The notes under the pieces were generated by a model. It ran no database searches. It had not been told where the DNA came from and was given only the letters and a program-made list of their open reading frames with translations. From positions 1 through 64,000 of the forward strand of contig NZ_FOBC01000005.1 of NCBI RefSeq assembly GCF_900109725.1: a stretch of DNA of 64,000 bases. The letters run 5' to 3'. Shown one piece after another: positions 9,723-17,567 of the stretch. Within the stretch, counting starts at the first letter, position 1, and each line of letters starts with the position of its first letter. Position numbers and translations under genes: made by a program. Source of the stretch: Halomonas daqiaonensis (GTDB lineage Bacteria; Pseudomonadota; Gammaproteobacteria; Pseudomonadales; Halomonadaceae).

Positions 9723-10592
9723 ATGCAGACCAAGTACAAAGTCGGGCTGCTGCGCGGCAACCTGCTGATCGCGTCGGTGCTGCTGGCCTTGCTGGCCAGT
9801 GCCACGACCACCCTGACCGATGCCCTGCTGCTGTGGCTGGCGGCAACCTGGCTGGCCGTTACCGCGCTGCTGCTCGCCTTCAACCATCGGCGTCCCGCCA
9901 TGGTGCCCTGGCAGCTGCTACCCGGCCTGCTGCTGGCCGCCCTGTTATGGGTGGCCCCCGAGCGGCACATCACTTGGCTGTGGGCCTGGGCGGTGCTGCT
10001 GATGCTTCCCCAACCTCGCTGGATCCTGCTGCTCGAGGCCCTGCTGGCCCTGGCCACCTGGTGGCCACTGCGCGAACAACTGGGGCTCGAGCAGTGGGTC
10101 CTTGCCGGCCTGCTGCTCGCGGCCCTGATGCTGCTGGGGCTGTCCAGGGCCCTCGACCTTCGCGCGCTGCGCCAGAGCACCCTGCGCCGGGCCCGTCTGG
10201 TCCCCGGCCTGTCGCTGTGGCCCGGCGACAGGCTGGCCCATGACCTCGCCCTTGAGCGAAGCCGCGGCCATCATGAAGGGGTGCATACCGAGCTACTCCT
10301 GTTGCAGACCTCGCGACATCGCTGCTGGTCACTGGCCCAGCGGCTCTGTCGTCTGACCCACAGCTTCGAGCCTTGCTACCGCCTCGATTCGCAGACCCTG
10401 GCCGTGATCCTGCTCAGCCGTAACCGTCGTGAGGCCAAGGAACGTCGCGAAATGTTGTGCCTCCATCTCGAGGCAAGGGGCCCTGTCAGGGCAATCGCCC
10501 TGGCGGACCTGGTGTCACTGGAAGACGAGCGACAAACTCTCGCCCGACAGACAACAGCACTCGAGGTCATCGGGGAAGCGGCCAATGCCTGA
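9723..10592 (+). CDS. Membrane protein with a cryptic GGDEF-like end
   Basis: A 289-aa protein with about six hydrophobic segments in residues 8-150 and a cytosolic end (about 155-289). The tail has the beta-alpha layout of a nucleotidyl cyclase (TELLLLQTSRHRCWSLAQRL, then RLDSQTLAVILL) but neither GGDEF nor an I-site. It overlaps the next gene by 8 nt, and that gene has the same architecture, so they probably form a pair. A TATACT -10-like box lies near 9676. No function can be assigned. Confidence 0.7.
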   Translation: MQTKYKVGLLRGNLLIASVLLALLASATTTLTDALLLWLAATWLAVTALLLAFNHRRPAMVPWQLLPGLLLAALLWVAPERHITWLWAWAVLLMLPQPRWILLLEALLALATWWPLREQLGLEQWVLAGLLLAALMLLGLSRALDLRALRQSTLRRARLVPGLSLWPGDRLAHDLALERSRGHHEGVHTELLLLQTSRHRCWSLAQRLCRLTHSFEPCYRLDSQTLAVILLSRNRREAKERREMLCLHLEARGPVRAIALADLVSLEDERQTLARQTTALEVIGEAANA

Positions 10593-11520
10593 TCGACGAC
10601 AGCGCTTCCTGCAGCTGTACGCCGCATGGTATGCCAGTGGCGCTCTGCTGCTGCTGGGCATGGCCCTTTGGCTTTATTTGATGGGGGAGTATGAGCGAAT
10701 CCCCCTCCCCGCTGGCCTTTTTCTGCTGATGCTGGTGGCGACCCTGCTGAGCGTGACGCGTGAGGATCACTCAAGGCTGGCTGCCTATCTGGTGCTGATC
10801 TGCGGCTATCTGCTGATCGCCGTCGAACTGCCCCGACAGTCCGGGCTACCGTCTCTCTGGGTCGGGTTGCCGCCCGTCCTGACCCTGCTGCTGCTGCCAC
10901 TGGGCCCGGCCATGCTGCTCAACCTAGCGCTGACGCCGGTATGGCTGGCACTACTCGGCAATGGCGAGCTCGACCGCGACATGCTGCTGAGCTACCTGAC
11001 GTTAGTGATCGTGGCGGCACTGGTCCCTTGGGAACAGGTTCGTCAGCACGCCCTGCTGAGGGCCACCGACCCCCTCGATCCCGAATGCCCGGCGGTAGGA
11101 CGCGAGACCCTGCACCTACGACTGGCCAGTGAGGCCGAACGTGCCGCATTGCTCGGGCAGCCACTGGCCGTGATGCTGGCCCACCTGCCCCAGCTTGAGA
11201 TGGCGGAGGAGCAGTTCGGTCCCCGTGCACGTCAGGCCCTGCTGGACGGATTCTGTCAGGCCGTCGCCAGCCGTTGCCGCGATCAAGACATCCTTGGCCG
11301 GGAGGGCCCGGCGGATTTCTGGCTGGTGCTGCCCGACACCACTGAGAGCGGTGCCCTGTTGGTTCAGCAGCGGCTTGGCCAGGCCCTCGAGCAGGCCAAC
11401 CTGACGGAAACCGGCCAGCTAGAGGCGCGACTGCGCCTCTGCCGGACGCGCCCGGGAGAGTCCTGGCAACGATTCGAGCAGCGGCTACAGGTGACCAGCC
11501 AGTCGCTGGCAGACGGATAA
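10585..11520 (+). CDS. Membrane protein with degenerate GGDEF domain
   Basis: I chose the ATG at 10585 (MPDRRQRFLQLYAAWYASG), overlapping the upstream stop. The 311-aa product has about six membrane helices up to residue 160, then a domain matching the GGDEF order: RETLHLRLASEAERAAL, a central ARQALLDGFCQAVASRCRDQD helix, and ILGREGPADFWLVLPDTT. The active-site GG(D/E)EF is replaced by EGPADF, so cyclase activity is unlikely. The closest reading is a signalling pseudo-cyclase. Confidence 0.7.
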   Translation: MPDRRQRFLQLYAAWYASGALLLLGMALWLYLMGEYERIPLPAGLFLLMLVATLLSVTREDHSRLAAYLVLICGYLLIAVELPRQSGLPSLWVGLPPVLTLLLLPLGPAMLLNLALTPVWLALLGNGELDRDMLLSYLTLVIVAALVPWEQVRQHALLRATDPLDPECPAVGRETLHLRLASEAERAALLGQPLAVMLAHLPQLEMAEEQFGPRARQALLDGFCQAVASRCRDQDILGREGPADFWLVLPDTTESGALLVQQRLGQALEQANLTETGQLEARLRLCRTRPGESWQRFEQRLQVTSQSLADG

Positions 11521-11555
11521 CAGCGAATCCGTTAACGTACGGCAATGGAGCCCCC

Positions 11556-12959
11556 TTGAGCATCTCCGATACCCTCTTCCAACTGGCGCCCTCTCCGGGT
11601 CTGCTGTTGCTGATCATCGCCGCCATTGCGCTGGTGGAATCCCTGGCGCTGGTCGGGCTGCTGGTCCCGGGCGTAGTTCTGATGACTGCCGCCACCTCAC
11701 TGGCCGGACACCATGACCAGGCCGTAGTCCCAGTGCTCGGCGCCGCCTTCCTCGGTGCAGTGGCAGGCGATGGTGTAAGCTTCCTGCTCGGCTATACCCA
11801 GCGCGAACGGGTGACGGCAATGTGGCCGCTATCGCTGCATCCTGAGTGGTTGGCGCGGGGTGCCCGCTTCTTCCAGCGCCATGGCTCGTTGTCGGTCGTC
11901 CTGGGACGCTTCGTGGGCCCGGTGAGGCCTGTGGTGCCATTGATCGCCGGCATGTTGAAGATGTCCCCCCGCACCTACACCTGGGCCAACCTGGGATCGG
12001 CACTGCTCTGGGCTCCCGCCTATGTGCTACCGGGCTATCTGCTGGGACGGACCTGGCAGCAACTGCTGGACCTGCCCGAGGGACTCAGGCCCTGGCTGAT
12101 CGGCCTCGGCGTGCTGGTTATCCTGCTGGCGGTAGCCTTCTCCTGGTGTCGCCATCTGGTAACCCGCGACGGAATGGTCTATCGCGGACTGGTCGGGCTG
12201 TCGCGGCGCAGTTCCCTCGGCCGGCACCTGTGGCGGTTGCTCTCTCCGCCCCATGACGTTGAGCCACCCCTGGCCTCCTGGTTGCTGCTCCTCCTCTCTC
12301 TGGCGGCCCTGTCGGCCTGGACCCTGGTGGTCATCCACCACGCGGGGCCATTGGCCATGGACCTGCAGCTCGCAAGACTGCTGGAGAGCCTCGCACTGCC
12401 TGGCCTGGCCGTCTTCGGCGGGATCATGGCCAAGGCCGGCGACCTGCTGGGCGTGCTCGCTCTGGCCCTGCCTTGGGCGGCCTGGCTGCTGTGGCGACGC
12501 CATCTGCCGGCCTTCTGGCACATCGCCGGCGGGCTGGTCGGCATCGCCCTGCTCAACACCCTGCTCAAAGCGGCCATCGGCCGGGCGCGGCCGAACACCC
12601 CGGCCCATCTGGCTGACTCCTTTTCCTACCCCAGCGCCCACACCTCGACTGCCGTGGTGTTATTCGGCATGGCCGCCGCCTTCGCCAGCCGGGAACTGCC
12701 CCGGGGCAGGCGTTTCCTGGCCTACTGGGCCGCCATTGCCGTGATTCTGCCGATGGCCCTGTCGCGCCTGCTAATCGGAGTGCACTGGCTCAGCGACCTG
12801 ATCGGTGGTGCCCTACTCGGCCTGGTGGTCTGCGCCCTGGTGCAGCTGGCCTGGCAGAGACAGCCTCGCCCAGGCCTCGGTCCCTGTCCCTGGCATCTGC
12901 TAGGTGTCGCCTCGCTGGTGCTGGTCGCGGCGCGGATCGCCTGGCTGCCGGCGGTCTAG
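11556..12959 (+). CDS. DedA-family / PAP2 phosphatase fusion protein
   Basis: A 467-aa membrane protein. Residues 1-210 are DedA-like, with GLLVPGVVLMTAATSLAG, GDGVSFLLGY and the RFVGPVRPVVPLIAGM motif of the re-entrant loop. Residues 240-460 are a PAP2 phosphatase domain with KAAIGRARPN (K-x6-RP), SYPSAHTS (PSGH-like) and SRLLIGVHWLSDLIGG (SR-x5-H-x3-D). All three catalytic motifs are intact. It likely handles undecaprenyl or other lipid phosphates at the inner membrane. The start is TTG, preceded by GGAG at 11547-11550. Confidence 0.88.
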   Translation: MSISDTLFQLAPSPGLLLLIIAAIALVESLALVGLLVPGVVLMTAATSLAGHHDQAVVPVLGAAFLGAVAGDGVSFLLGYTQRERVTAMWPLSLHPEWLARGARFFQRHGSLSVVLGRFVGPVRPVVPLIAGMLKMSPRTYTWANLGSALLWAPAYVLPGYLLGRTWQQLLDLPEGLRPWLIGLGVLVILLAVAFSWCRHLVTRDGMVYRGLVGLSRRSSLGRHLWRLLSPPHDVEPPLASWLLLLLSLAALSAWTLVVIHHAGPLAMDLQLARLLESLALPGLAVFGGIMAKAGDLLGVLALALPWAAWLLWRRHLPAFWHIAGGLVGIALLNTLLKAAIGRARPNTPAHLADSFSYPSAHTSTAVVLFGMAAAFASRELPRGRRFLAYWAAIAVILPMALSRLLIGVHWLSDLIGGALLGLVVCALVQLAWQRQPRPGLGPCPWHLLGVASLVLVAARIAWLPAV

Positions 12960-12973
12960 TACTGCAGCCATAA

Positions 12974-13300
12974 CTACTGCTGTGATCGTTCATGCATTGC
13001 CATCCGGGCTTGCTGCTGCCGACAGTGGCACTGCCAAGCCCGGTACTGGTGCTTTCGTCGCCAGTCCGACCAATGAAGCACATGGGAGAAGGCCTGATGT
13101 CCTTGCCATAGACATCTCCCTATTAGCCGCCTGAGCTCGGAGAGTGTCTACTGAACCCTATCAGCAACAGTTTTTTTGCTGCTAGCTCGCCTGCCGAATC
13201 GCCACCAGCAAGGCGTGGGCCAGCAGCGACAAGGTAATGTGGCGATGCCAACTGGCCCAGCGCCTCACCTCATACTCATCCAGACCGCATTCTCCTTGGC
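12974..13300 (-). pseudogene. IS701-like transposase, 3' remnant
   Basis: On the minus strand 13292-13182 encodes ECGLDEYEVRRWASWHRHIT and on to LLAHALLVAIRQAS and a stop, the conserved C-terminal part of IS701-like DDE transposases. In another frame 13131-12974 encodes LSELRRLIGRCLWQGHQAF, then HVLHWSDWRRKHQYRAW, typical of the extreme C-terminus. The two halves fit one protein broken by a frameshift near 13182-13140, and the N-terminal part is missing at the IS3 fragment. Confidence 0.65.
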
Positions 13301-13368
13301 CTATAGTGGATCCTGAAATCAAGACACCGGTTTAAGCTATAGCCAAGCCGATTTCGAAGGGATCGATC

Positions 13369-13674
13369 ATGTCGAGGCAGAAGCGGAACAACCACTCCCC
13401 GGAACTCAAGGCCAAGGTGGCCCTGGAGGCGGTCAGGGGGCTCAAGACGGCCAACGAGATCGGGCAAGAGTCCGGGGTTCATCCGGTGCAGGTCAGCCAG
13501 TGGAAGAAGGCCCTGCTCGAGGATTCCTCGACGCTGTTCGACAAGAAGCGCGGCCCCAAGCCGAAGGCCGAGTACCAGACCGACGAGAAGCTCTACAGCG
13601 AGATAGGCCGGCTGAAGATGGAACTCGACTGGCTGAGAAAAAGTCCGGAATCAACCTGCCGTGTCGCGTCGTAG
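13369..13674 (+). CDS. IS3-family transposase OrfA (remnant element)
   Basis: A 101-aa protein beginning MSRQKRNNHSPELKAKVALE with an HTH (ANEIGQESGVHPVQVSQWKK) and a leucine-zipper-like end (EIGRLKMELDWLRK), the OrfA pattern of IS3 elements. At the AAAAAG run near 13638 a -1 shift would give KKSGINL, the usual start of OrfB. OrfB is then lost where resolvase sequence begins (about 13665-13690). The left terminus probably lies in 13303-13330. Confidence 0.8.
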   Translation: MSRQKRNNHSPELKAKVALEAVRGLKTANEIGQESGVHPVQVSQWKKALLEDSSTLFDKKRGPKPKAEYQTDEKLYSEIGRLKMELDWLRKSPESTCRVAS

Positions 13675-13679
13675 CTGGA

Positions 13680-13862
13680 TTGATCCGTCAGACAGTCGCC
13701 GTCGCGTAGGGTACGCAGGCAGGCCTGCAGTTCGGGGCGCTCTCGCTTGGTGCCGGTAACACGCTCCTCGAAGACCTGCTCACAGCCAGCCTCCTCGAGG
13801 GCGTCACGCTGCAGCTGGGGGTTCTGGTCCTGGGTGCTGACGCGGGCGTAGCCGATGATCAT
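13680..13862 (-). pseudogene. Serine recombinase (resolvase), N-terminal fragment
   Basis: Starts MIIGYARVSTQDQNPQLQRD with the catalytic-Ser motif YARVS, followed by GCEQVFEERVTGTKRERPEL and LRTLRDGDCL. It then loses similarity to resolvases (expected DGDVLVVWRLDRLGRS) exactly where the IS3 OrfA/OrfB fragment abuts. Only about 58 of the usual 185-200 residues remain, so it should be inactive. Its start overlaps the stop of the small gene at 13859-14038. Confidence 0.8.
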
Positions 13863-14038
13863 GCGCTACCTCCCGGCGTTTCCGTGTCATCCTCGAGGCC
13901 CAATGCCTCCCAGTCCTCGATGCCCACCGGCTCGAACGGCTCATGGTACCCCTGCACCGAACCCTTCAGGCGCCCTCGCGGGCTGTCGGGGATAGTCCGC
14001 TCGGTACCAGGCCTCGGCTCTTCGTCTTCTCGTGTCAT
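13859..14038 (-). CDS. Small acidic protein, unknown (59 aa)
   Basis: An ORF too short for most gene callers. The product begins MTREDEEPRPGTERTIPDSP, with GRLKGSVQGYHEPFEPVGIEDWEALG and an acidic end. Its stop overlaps the truncated resolvase start (ATGA) and its start overlaps the stop of the ORF upstream, so it sits in a coupled three-ORF unit. The layout is like a small antitoxin encoded next to a recombinase, but I do not recognise the family. Confidence 0.5.
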   Translation of the reverse strand: MTREDEEPRPGTERTIPDSPRGRLKGSVQGYHEPFEPVGIEDWEALGLEDDTETPGGSA

Positions 14039-14151
14039 CGTGCCACCTTATAGAAAACAAACCTTCGTTTTCTTCGCATAAATATCAAGTCTGGATACTC
14101 TTCGGCTAGACTGCCTATCAGGTCCAGCACCTGCTGAGGAACTTCTTTCAT
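14035..14151 (-). CDS. Possible small ORF or 3' part of a frameshifted gene (38 aa)
   Basis: It reads MKEVPQQVLDLIGSLAEEYP, then DLIFMRRKRRFVFYKVAR and a stop overlapping the next gene by 4 nt. The same frame is open upstream to about 14203. A +/-1 shift there would join it to MAPAFITHDHGALLK (start 14245), so it may be the end of a roughly 70-aa decayed gene. A GGAAGGA sequence lies upstream. No family recognised. Confidence 0.3.
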   Translation of the reverse strand: MKEVPQQVLDLIGSLAEEYPDLIFMRRKRRFVFYKVAR

Positions 14152-14281
14152 GACATCGTGGGCGTCCTTCCCTGAGCTGCCGAAAGCTAATGCCGAGTTT
14201 CTTCAAGAGCGCCCCGTGATCGTGGGTGATGAAGGCAGGGGCCATCCACCCCGGAATTCATCAGACCCTAGGAATGCCCCC

Positions 14282-14494
14282 ATGGTAGAACCAAGCACGA
14301 CTGAAAAGCATACAACGGCAGTGCTGGATGCAGCCGAGCAGGTTTGCGGCTCCAGGGCTCGCGCCCGCCATTGGTTTTACAATGAACCGATTGACGTATT
14401 CGACCACCAGACTGCCGAGCAGATGGTGAGTGCTGGGCGCGCCGACGATCTACTGCGCTATCTGCGATCACTGGAGGCCGGCTGGCTTGGATGA
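14282..14494 (+). CDS. MbcA/ParS/Xre-type (DUF2384) antitoxin-like protein
   Basis: A 70-aa protein from the ATG at 14282 (MVEPSTTEKHTTAVLDAAEQ). AEQVCGSRARARHWFYNEPID, then TAEQMVSAGRADDLLRYLRSLEAGWLG, follows the Xre/MbcA/ParS toxin-binding pattern (A-x2-W-x2-P, then G-x2-D-x-L/V). Such antitoxins normally pair with RES-domain toxins; no toxin ORF lies beside it. The longer in-frame ORF from 14150 is not needed. Family call is by pattern only. Confidence 0.6.
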   Translation: MVEPSTTEKHTTAVLDAAEQVCGSRARARHWFYNEPIDVFDHQTAEQMVSAGRADDLLRYLRSLEAGWLG

Positions 14495-14567
14495 GGCGGC
14501 AACTACTGAAGAATCTTTGGTAGCTTAAGCTGCCTCAGAAGACTAAGGAGGGACAGGAGAATACGAC

Positions 14568-14840
14568 ATGGCGAATGAGCATTTTAGCAGCGTGTGGGAT
14601 GCCATCGCGGACACCCCCGAGGAAGCAGACAACTTGCGGCTTCGCGCCGAGCTTATGGGAAAAATTGCTGCTCGCGTGGCCGAATGGGAAGTGACCCAGG
14701 AAGTGGCAGCCGAACGCCTGGGGATTACCCAGCCGCGCTTAAATGACCTGGTAAATGAGCGTATCAGTCGATTCAGCCTGGAGGCTCTAGTTAGCTTGTC
14801 CCGGCTGGCTCATGATAATGCTACTAACTTGTCGGTGTGA
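14568..14840 (+). CDS. XRE-type helix-turn-helix protein (HigA-like)
   Basis: A 90-aa protein with a helix-turn-helix (VTQEVAAERLGITQPRLNDL, residues about 44-63) followed by SRFSLEALVSLSRL. The pattern and length match small XRE antitoxins partnered with HigB/RelE-like toxins. The ribosome site AGGAG lies 9 nt before the ATG. The usual upstream toxin gene is absent: 14495-14567 has no ORF. It probably binds DNA. Confidence 0.75.
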   Translation: MANEHFSSVWDAIADTPEEADNLRLRAELMGKIAARVAEWEVTQEVAAERLGITQPRLNDLVNERISRFSLEALVSLSRLAHDNATNLSV

Positions 14841-14883
14841 CCAGCAGCCACTAGCTGCTCACACAACTACAAGCGAGGTTGCC

Positions 14884-15090
14884 GTGTCTCATAATACCCA
14901 CGACCGCATCCTCGCCGTGGTCAACCTTGCGGCCGATGTCTTTGAAGATCGTGAGGTAGCCATTTCCTGGATGAACCGTCCTAACGCCGCCTTGGAGGGG
15001 CACACCCCGTCTGCTCTTTGTGACACAGAACTAGGCGAGCGGCAGGTTCGCCAGGTTCTCCACGCCCTGGAGTGGGGTGGAGTGGTCTAG
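14884..15090 (+). CDS. MbcA/ParS/Xre-type (DUF2384) antitoxin-like protein
   Basis: A 68-aa product starting at GTG 14884 (MSHNTHDRILAVVNLAADVF). It carries the canonical toxin-binding motif: AISWMNRPNAALEGHTPSAL then LGERQVRQVLHALEWGGVV, corresponding to W-x2-P-N-x-AL-x-G-x-TP and G-x4-V-x2-L-x3-E-x-GV. This is the clearest DUF2384 match in the island. No RES or other toxin follows; the next gene is a convergent recombinase overlapping by 4 nt. Confidence 0.75.
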   Translation: MSHNTHDRILAVVNLAADVFEDREVAISWMNRPNAALEGHTPSALCDTELGERQVRQVLHALEWGGVV

Positions 15091-15662
15091 GGGATGCTAG
15101 ATCTGCTGGGCTGGCTGGCCTTCAAGGCGGCGTAGAGAGCCGTCTTGCTGACCTTGATGCGTGCGGCGGCCTCGCGGACGTTCAGCCCATTGGCCAGGTG
15201 CTCTCTTGCCCGCTTCAGTTTGTCGTCGGTGACGACCGGCTTGCGTCCCCCTTTGCGCCGACGGGCGGCGGCAGCGGCCAGCCCCGCCTTGGCGCGATCA
15301 CGGATCAGGTCACGCTCGAACTGCCCCAGGGCGCCGAACACATGGAAGATTAGTCGCCCACCGGGCGTGGTGGTATCGATGTTTTCGGTCAGCGACCGGA
15401 ACCCGACACCACGCGCCTCCAGGGTACTGACCACCTCGATCAGATGCGGCAGCGAACGTCCCAGCCGATCCAGTCGCCACACGACCAGCACATCCCCGTC
15501 GCGTAGAAACGCCAAGGCGGCCGTCAGGCCCGGTCGGTCAGATTTAGCCCCGGAGACGGTGTCGTCGAAGATTCGCTCGCACCCCGCCTTGCGAAGCGCA
15601 TCGGTCTGCAAGGCGGTGTCCTGCTCCGCCGTCGAGACCCGCGCGTAGCCGATCAGCGCCAT
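15087..15662 (-). CDS. Serine recombinase, resolvase/invertase family
   Basis: A 191-aa intact resolvase with catalytic Ser in IGYARVST, the SGAKSDRPGL, DVLVVWRLDRLGRSLPHL and FGALGQFERDLIRDR motifs, and a C-terminal DNA-binding HTH (GLNVREAAARIKVSKTALYAAL). Length and order match Tn3-type TnpR and related site-specific recombinases. No Tn3 transposase or evident res site is seen in the window, so it may be left from a transposon or plasmid. It shares about 60 percent of its first 50 residues with the truncated copy at 13680-13862. Confidence 0.9.
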   Translation of the reverse strand: MALIGYARVSTAEQDTALQTDALRKAGCERIFDDTVSGAKSDRPGLTAALAFLRDGDVLVVWRLDRLGRSLPHLIEVVSTLEARGVGFRSLTENIDTTTPGGRLIFHVFGALGQFERDLIRDRAKAGLAAAAARRRKGGRKPVVTDDKLKRAREHLANGLNVREAAARIKVSKTALYAALKASQPSRSSIP

Positions 15663-15757
15663 TGGCCGCCCCTTTTTGTCCGTTATGCCGTCCGTCTATC
15701 TTATGAAGTTGACCCGGTTCGGTGGACACCCGACCCTTTGAGAAGGAGGAGTCCACC

Positions 15758-16024
15758 ATGCCCAAGTCCCGTGCCCCTTACCCTGCCGAATTCCGGCAGC
15801 AGATCGTCGAACTGGCGCGTACGGGTCGAACCCCGGAAGAACTGGCCAAGGAGCTCGAGCCCACCGCTCAGACCATTCACAACTGGTTGAAGCAGGCCGA
15901 GCGTGATGCGGGGCGTCGCCACGATGGCCCCACCAGTGCCGAGCAGGAAGAGCTGCGACGCCTGCGCCGTGAGAACAAGCGGCTCCGCGAAGAGCGCGAG
16001 AGCTTGGCAAAGGCCGCGGCCTGA
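15758..16024 (+). CDS. IS3-family transposase OrfA
   Basis: An 88-aa product from the ATG at 15758 after an AGAAGGAGGA ribosome site. It contains the HTH RTPEELAKELEPTAQTIHNW and a coiled coil (LRRLRRENKRLREERESLAK) that normally joins OrfB by -1 frameshift near AAAGGCCGCGGCC. OrfA looks intact even though OrfB is not, so it could still bind element ends. Confidence 0.85.
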   Translation: MPKSRAPYPAEFRQQIVELARTGRTPEELAKELEPTAQTIHNWLKQAERDAGRRHDGPTSAEQEELRRLRRENKRLREERESLAKAAA

Positions 16025-16880
16025 TTCGCTCAGGAGACCGACAACATACCACCGAGCTCTTCAGATTCGTCGAAGTGAATCGGGCCCATCATGGGATCGC
16101 CACCATGTGCCGTGTGCTGGGTTTCTCCACCAGTGGCTACTGCTGCGCTTGGCGTTCCCGCCAGCCTTCCGCCAGAGACGCCTCGGACAGCGCGCTGATG
16201 GCGCGCATCAAGGTGATCCATGGGCACCTATGGGGCGCCGCGTATCCGCGCTGAGCTTGCCGATGAGGGCTGGCGGGTCACCCCCAATCGTGTCGCTCGT
16301 CTCATGCGTCAGGCGGGCCTGAGAGGCGTTTGTCGCCTTCGCTGGATCGTCACGACACGGCGGAATTCTGACCACGTGAAGCGCCCTGACCTGGTCAATC
16401 GAGAGTTCACGGCCAGCCGGCCCAACACCCTGTATGCGGCCGACATCACCTACATCCCGACAGGAACGTCCACGCTGTACCTGGCGGTCGTGCTGGACGT
16501 CTTCAGCCACCCCAGCCACGTGATCGTCCCATGCAACACCTCCCATATCGAGAATATCGAGATGTTGCGACAACCGATTGAATCCGCCCAGTACACCTCC
16601 ATCGCCTTTGGTGAGCGCTGCAGGAAGGCTGGCGTTCGGCCCTCGATGGGATCGGTCGGAGATTGCTATGATAACTCGATGGCCGGGAGCTTCTTTGCCA
16701 CCCTGGAATGAGAACTGCTCGAAGTCGACAGGAAGTAGTTTGCCACGCCGGCAGAGGCGAAGCAGGCGGTCTTCGCGTTCATCGAAGGATGGTGCAACCC
16801 ACATCGCCGGCACTCGGGGACTGGCTATGCCAGTCCTATACAGTTCGAGCGTCAGCATGCGGCATGCCTCAGGCTAAAGC
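16025..16880 (+). pseudogene. IS3-family transposase OrfB, inactivated
   Basis: The DDE domain is spread over frames. 16028-16250 encodes FRFVEVNRAHHGIATMCRVL, and a frame change near 16220 gives MGTYGAPRIRAELADEGWRV and NTLYAADITYIPT with the first Asp. After LDVFSHPS about 60 residues including the second Asp region (normally HHSDQGSQY) are replaced by unrelated sequence. QYTSIAFGERCRKAGVRPSM resumes, then a stop follows FFATLE at 16711 and the last part (FIEGWCNPHRRHSGTGYA) is in another frame. Confidence 0.85.
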
Positions 16881-16943
16881 GGCGTACCCTCCACTGAACC
16901 GGGGTAACTCCATGGCCGAGCGCAGCCAGTTTCCGGACAGCGC

Positions 16944-17567
16944 CTAACCCAGGGCCAGCCAGAGCCCCACGCCGACCATCAGGGTTCCGGCAAGGCGATT
17001 GAGCAGCCGCACGTTGCCACTTTCACCGAGCAGACGGCGCAGGGTGCGCCCGCCGGTGGCATAGAGCAACAGGCAGATGAACTCGATAGTAAGGATCACC
17101 GCAATCAACGCCACCAGCTGAATGACCAGCGGGCGAGAGGCATCCAGGAAGGGCGGCAGCAAGGCCATGAAAAAAGCCCAGCCCTTGGGGTTGGCCACCG
17201 CGGTCACCAGCCCCTGCAGAGCCAGCTGACCACGGGCGGCAGGCGGCCCCGCTTCCAGTTCCAGCGGAATGGCCATGCGTCCCCGGGAGCGCCACATCAT
17301 TACCCCGAGGTAACCGAGATAGGCGCCGCCCAGCCACTTGAAAAGCGCAAAGAGCTCGGGTTGGCGCAACATCAGGGCCGCCACCCCTGCGCCGGCAGCG
17401 AAGGCCACCAGACCCACGCCCACCAGTTCGCCGGCCATCATCCACAGAGTGCGCTTCACGCCCTGCGTCATGCCCAGCACCATGGCCAGGGTCATGCACA
17501 TACCGGGGGTGAGCGAGACCAGCAGGAAGGTGGGCACGAACACCGACAGCAGCGAGAGGTTGATCAT
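16944..17567 (-). CDS. LysE/RhtB-family amino-acid exporter
   Basis: A 207-aa inner-membrane protein with about six hydrophobic segments and the LysE/RhtB signature near the start ([20 protein letters not shown]), plus [14 protein letters not shown] and [11 protein letters not shown]. Family members export amino acids such as homoserine, threonine or lysine; the substrate is unknown here. It overlaps the ubiX stop by 4 nt, so it is co-translated with mpl-ubiX. The degenerate IS ends 32 nt beyond its stop. Confidence 0.9.
   Translation of the reverse strand: MINLSLLSVFVPTFLLVSLTPGMCMTLAMVLGMTQGVKRTLWMMAGELVGVGLVAFAAGAGVAALMLRQPELFALFKWLGGAYLGYLGVMMWRSRGRMAIPLELEAGPPAARGQLALQGLVTAVANPKGWAFFMALLPPFLDASRPLVIQLVALIAVILTIEFICLLLYATGGRTLRRLLGESGNVRLLNRLAGTLMVGVGLWLALG

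Larger units (their letters stand above)
15704..16912 (+). mobile_element. IS3-family insertion sequence, degenerate
   Basis: Ends form an imperfect inverted repeat: left TGAAGTTGACCCGGTTCGGT from 15704, right end (reverse complement) TGGAGTTACCCCGGTTCAGT to 16912. It encloses an intact orfA and a broken orfB. No matching 3-4 bp target duplication is visible, which suggests a rearranged flank. Size about 1.2 kb is usual for IS3. Confidence 0.8.

Noticed and set aside
14048..14245. Minus-strand 65-aa ORF as a full gene
   Set aside because: It shares its 5' part with a possible frameshifted gene, but its end shows no coupling to neighbours; the MKEV frame fits better.
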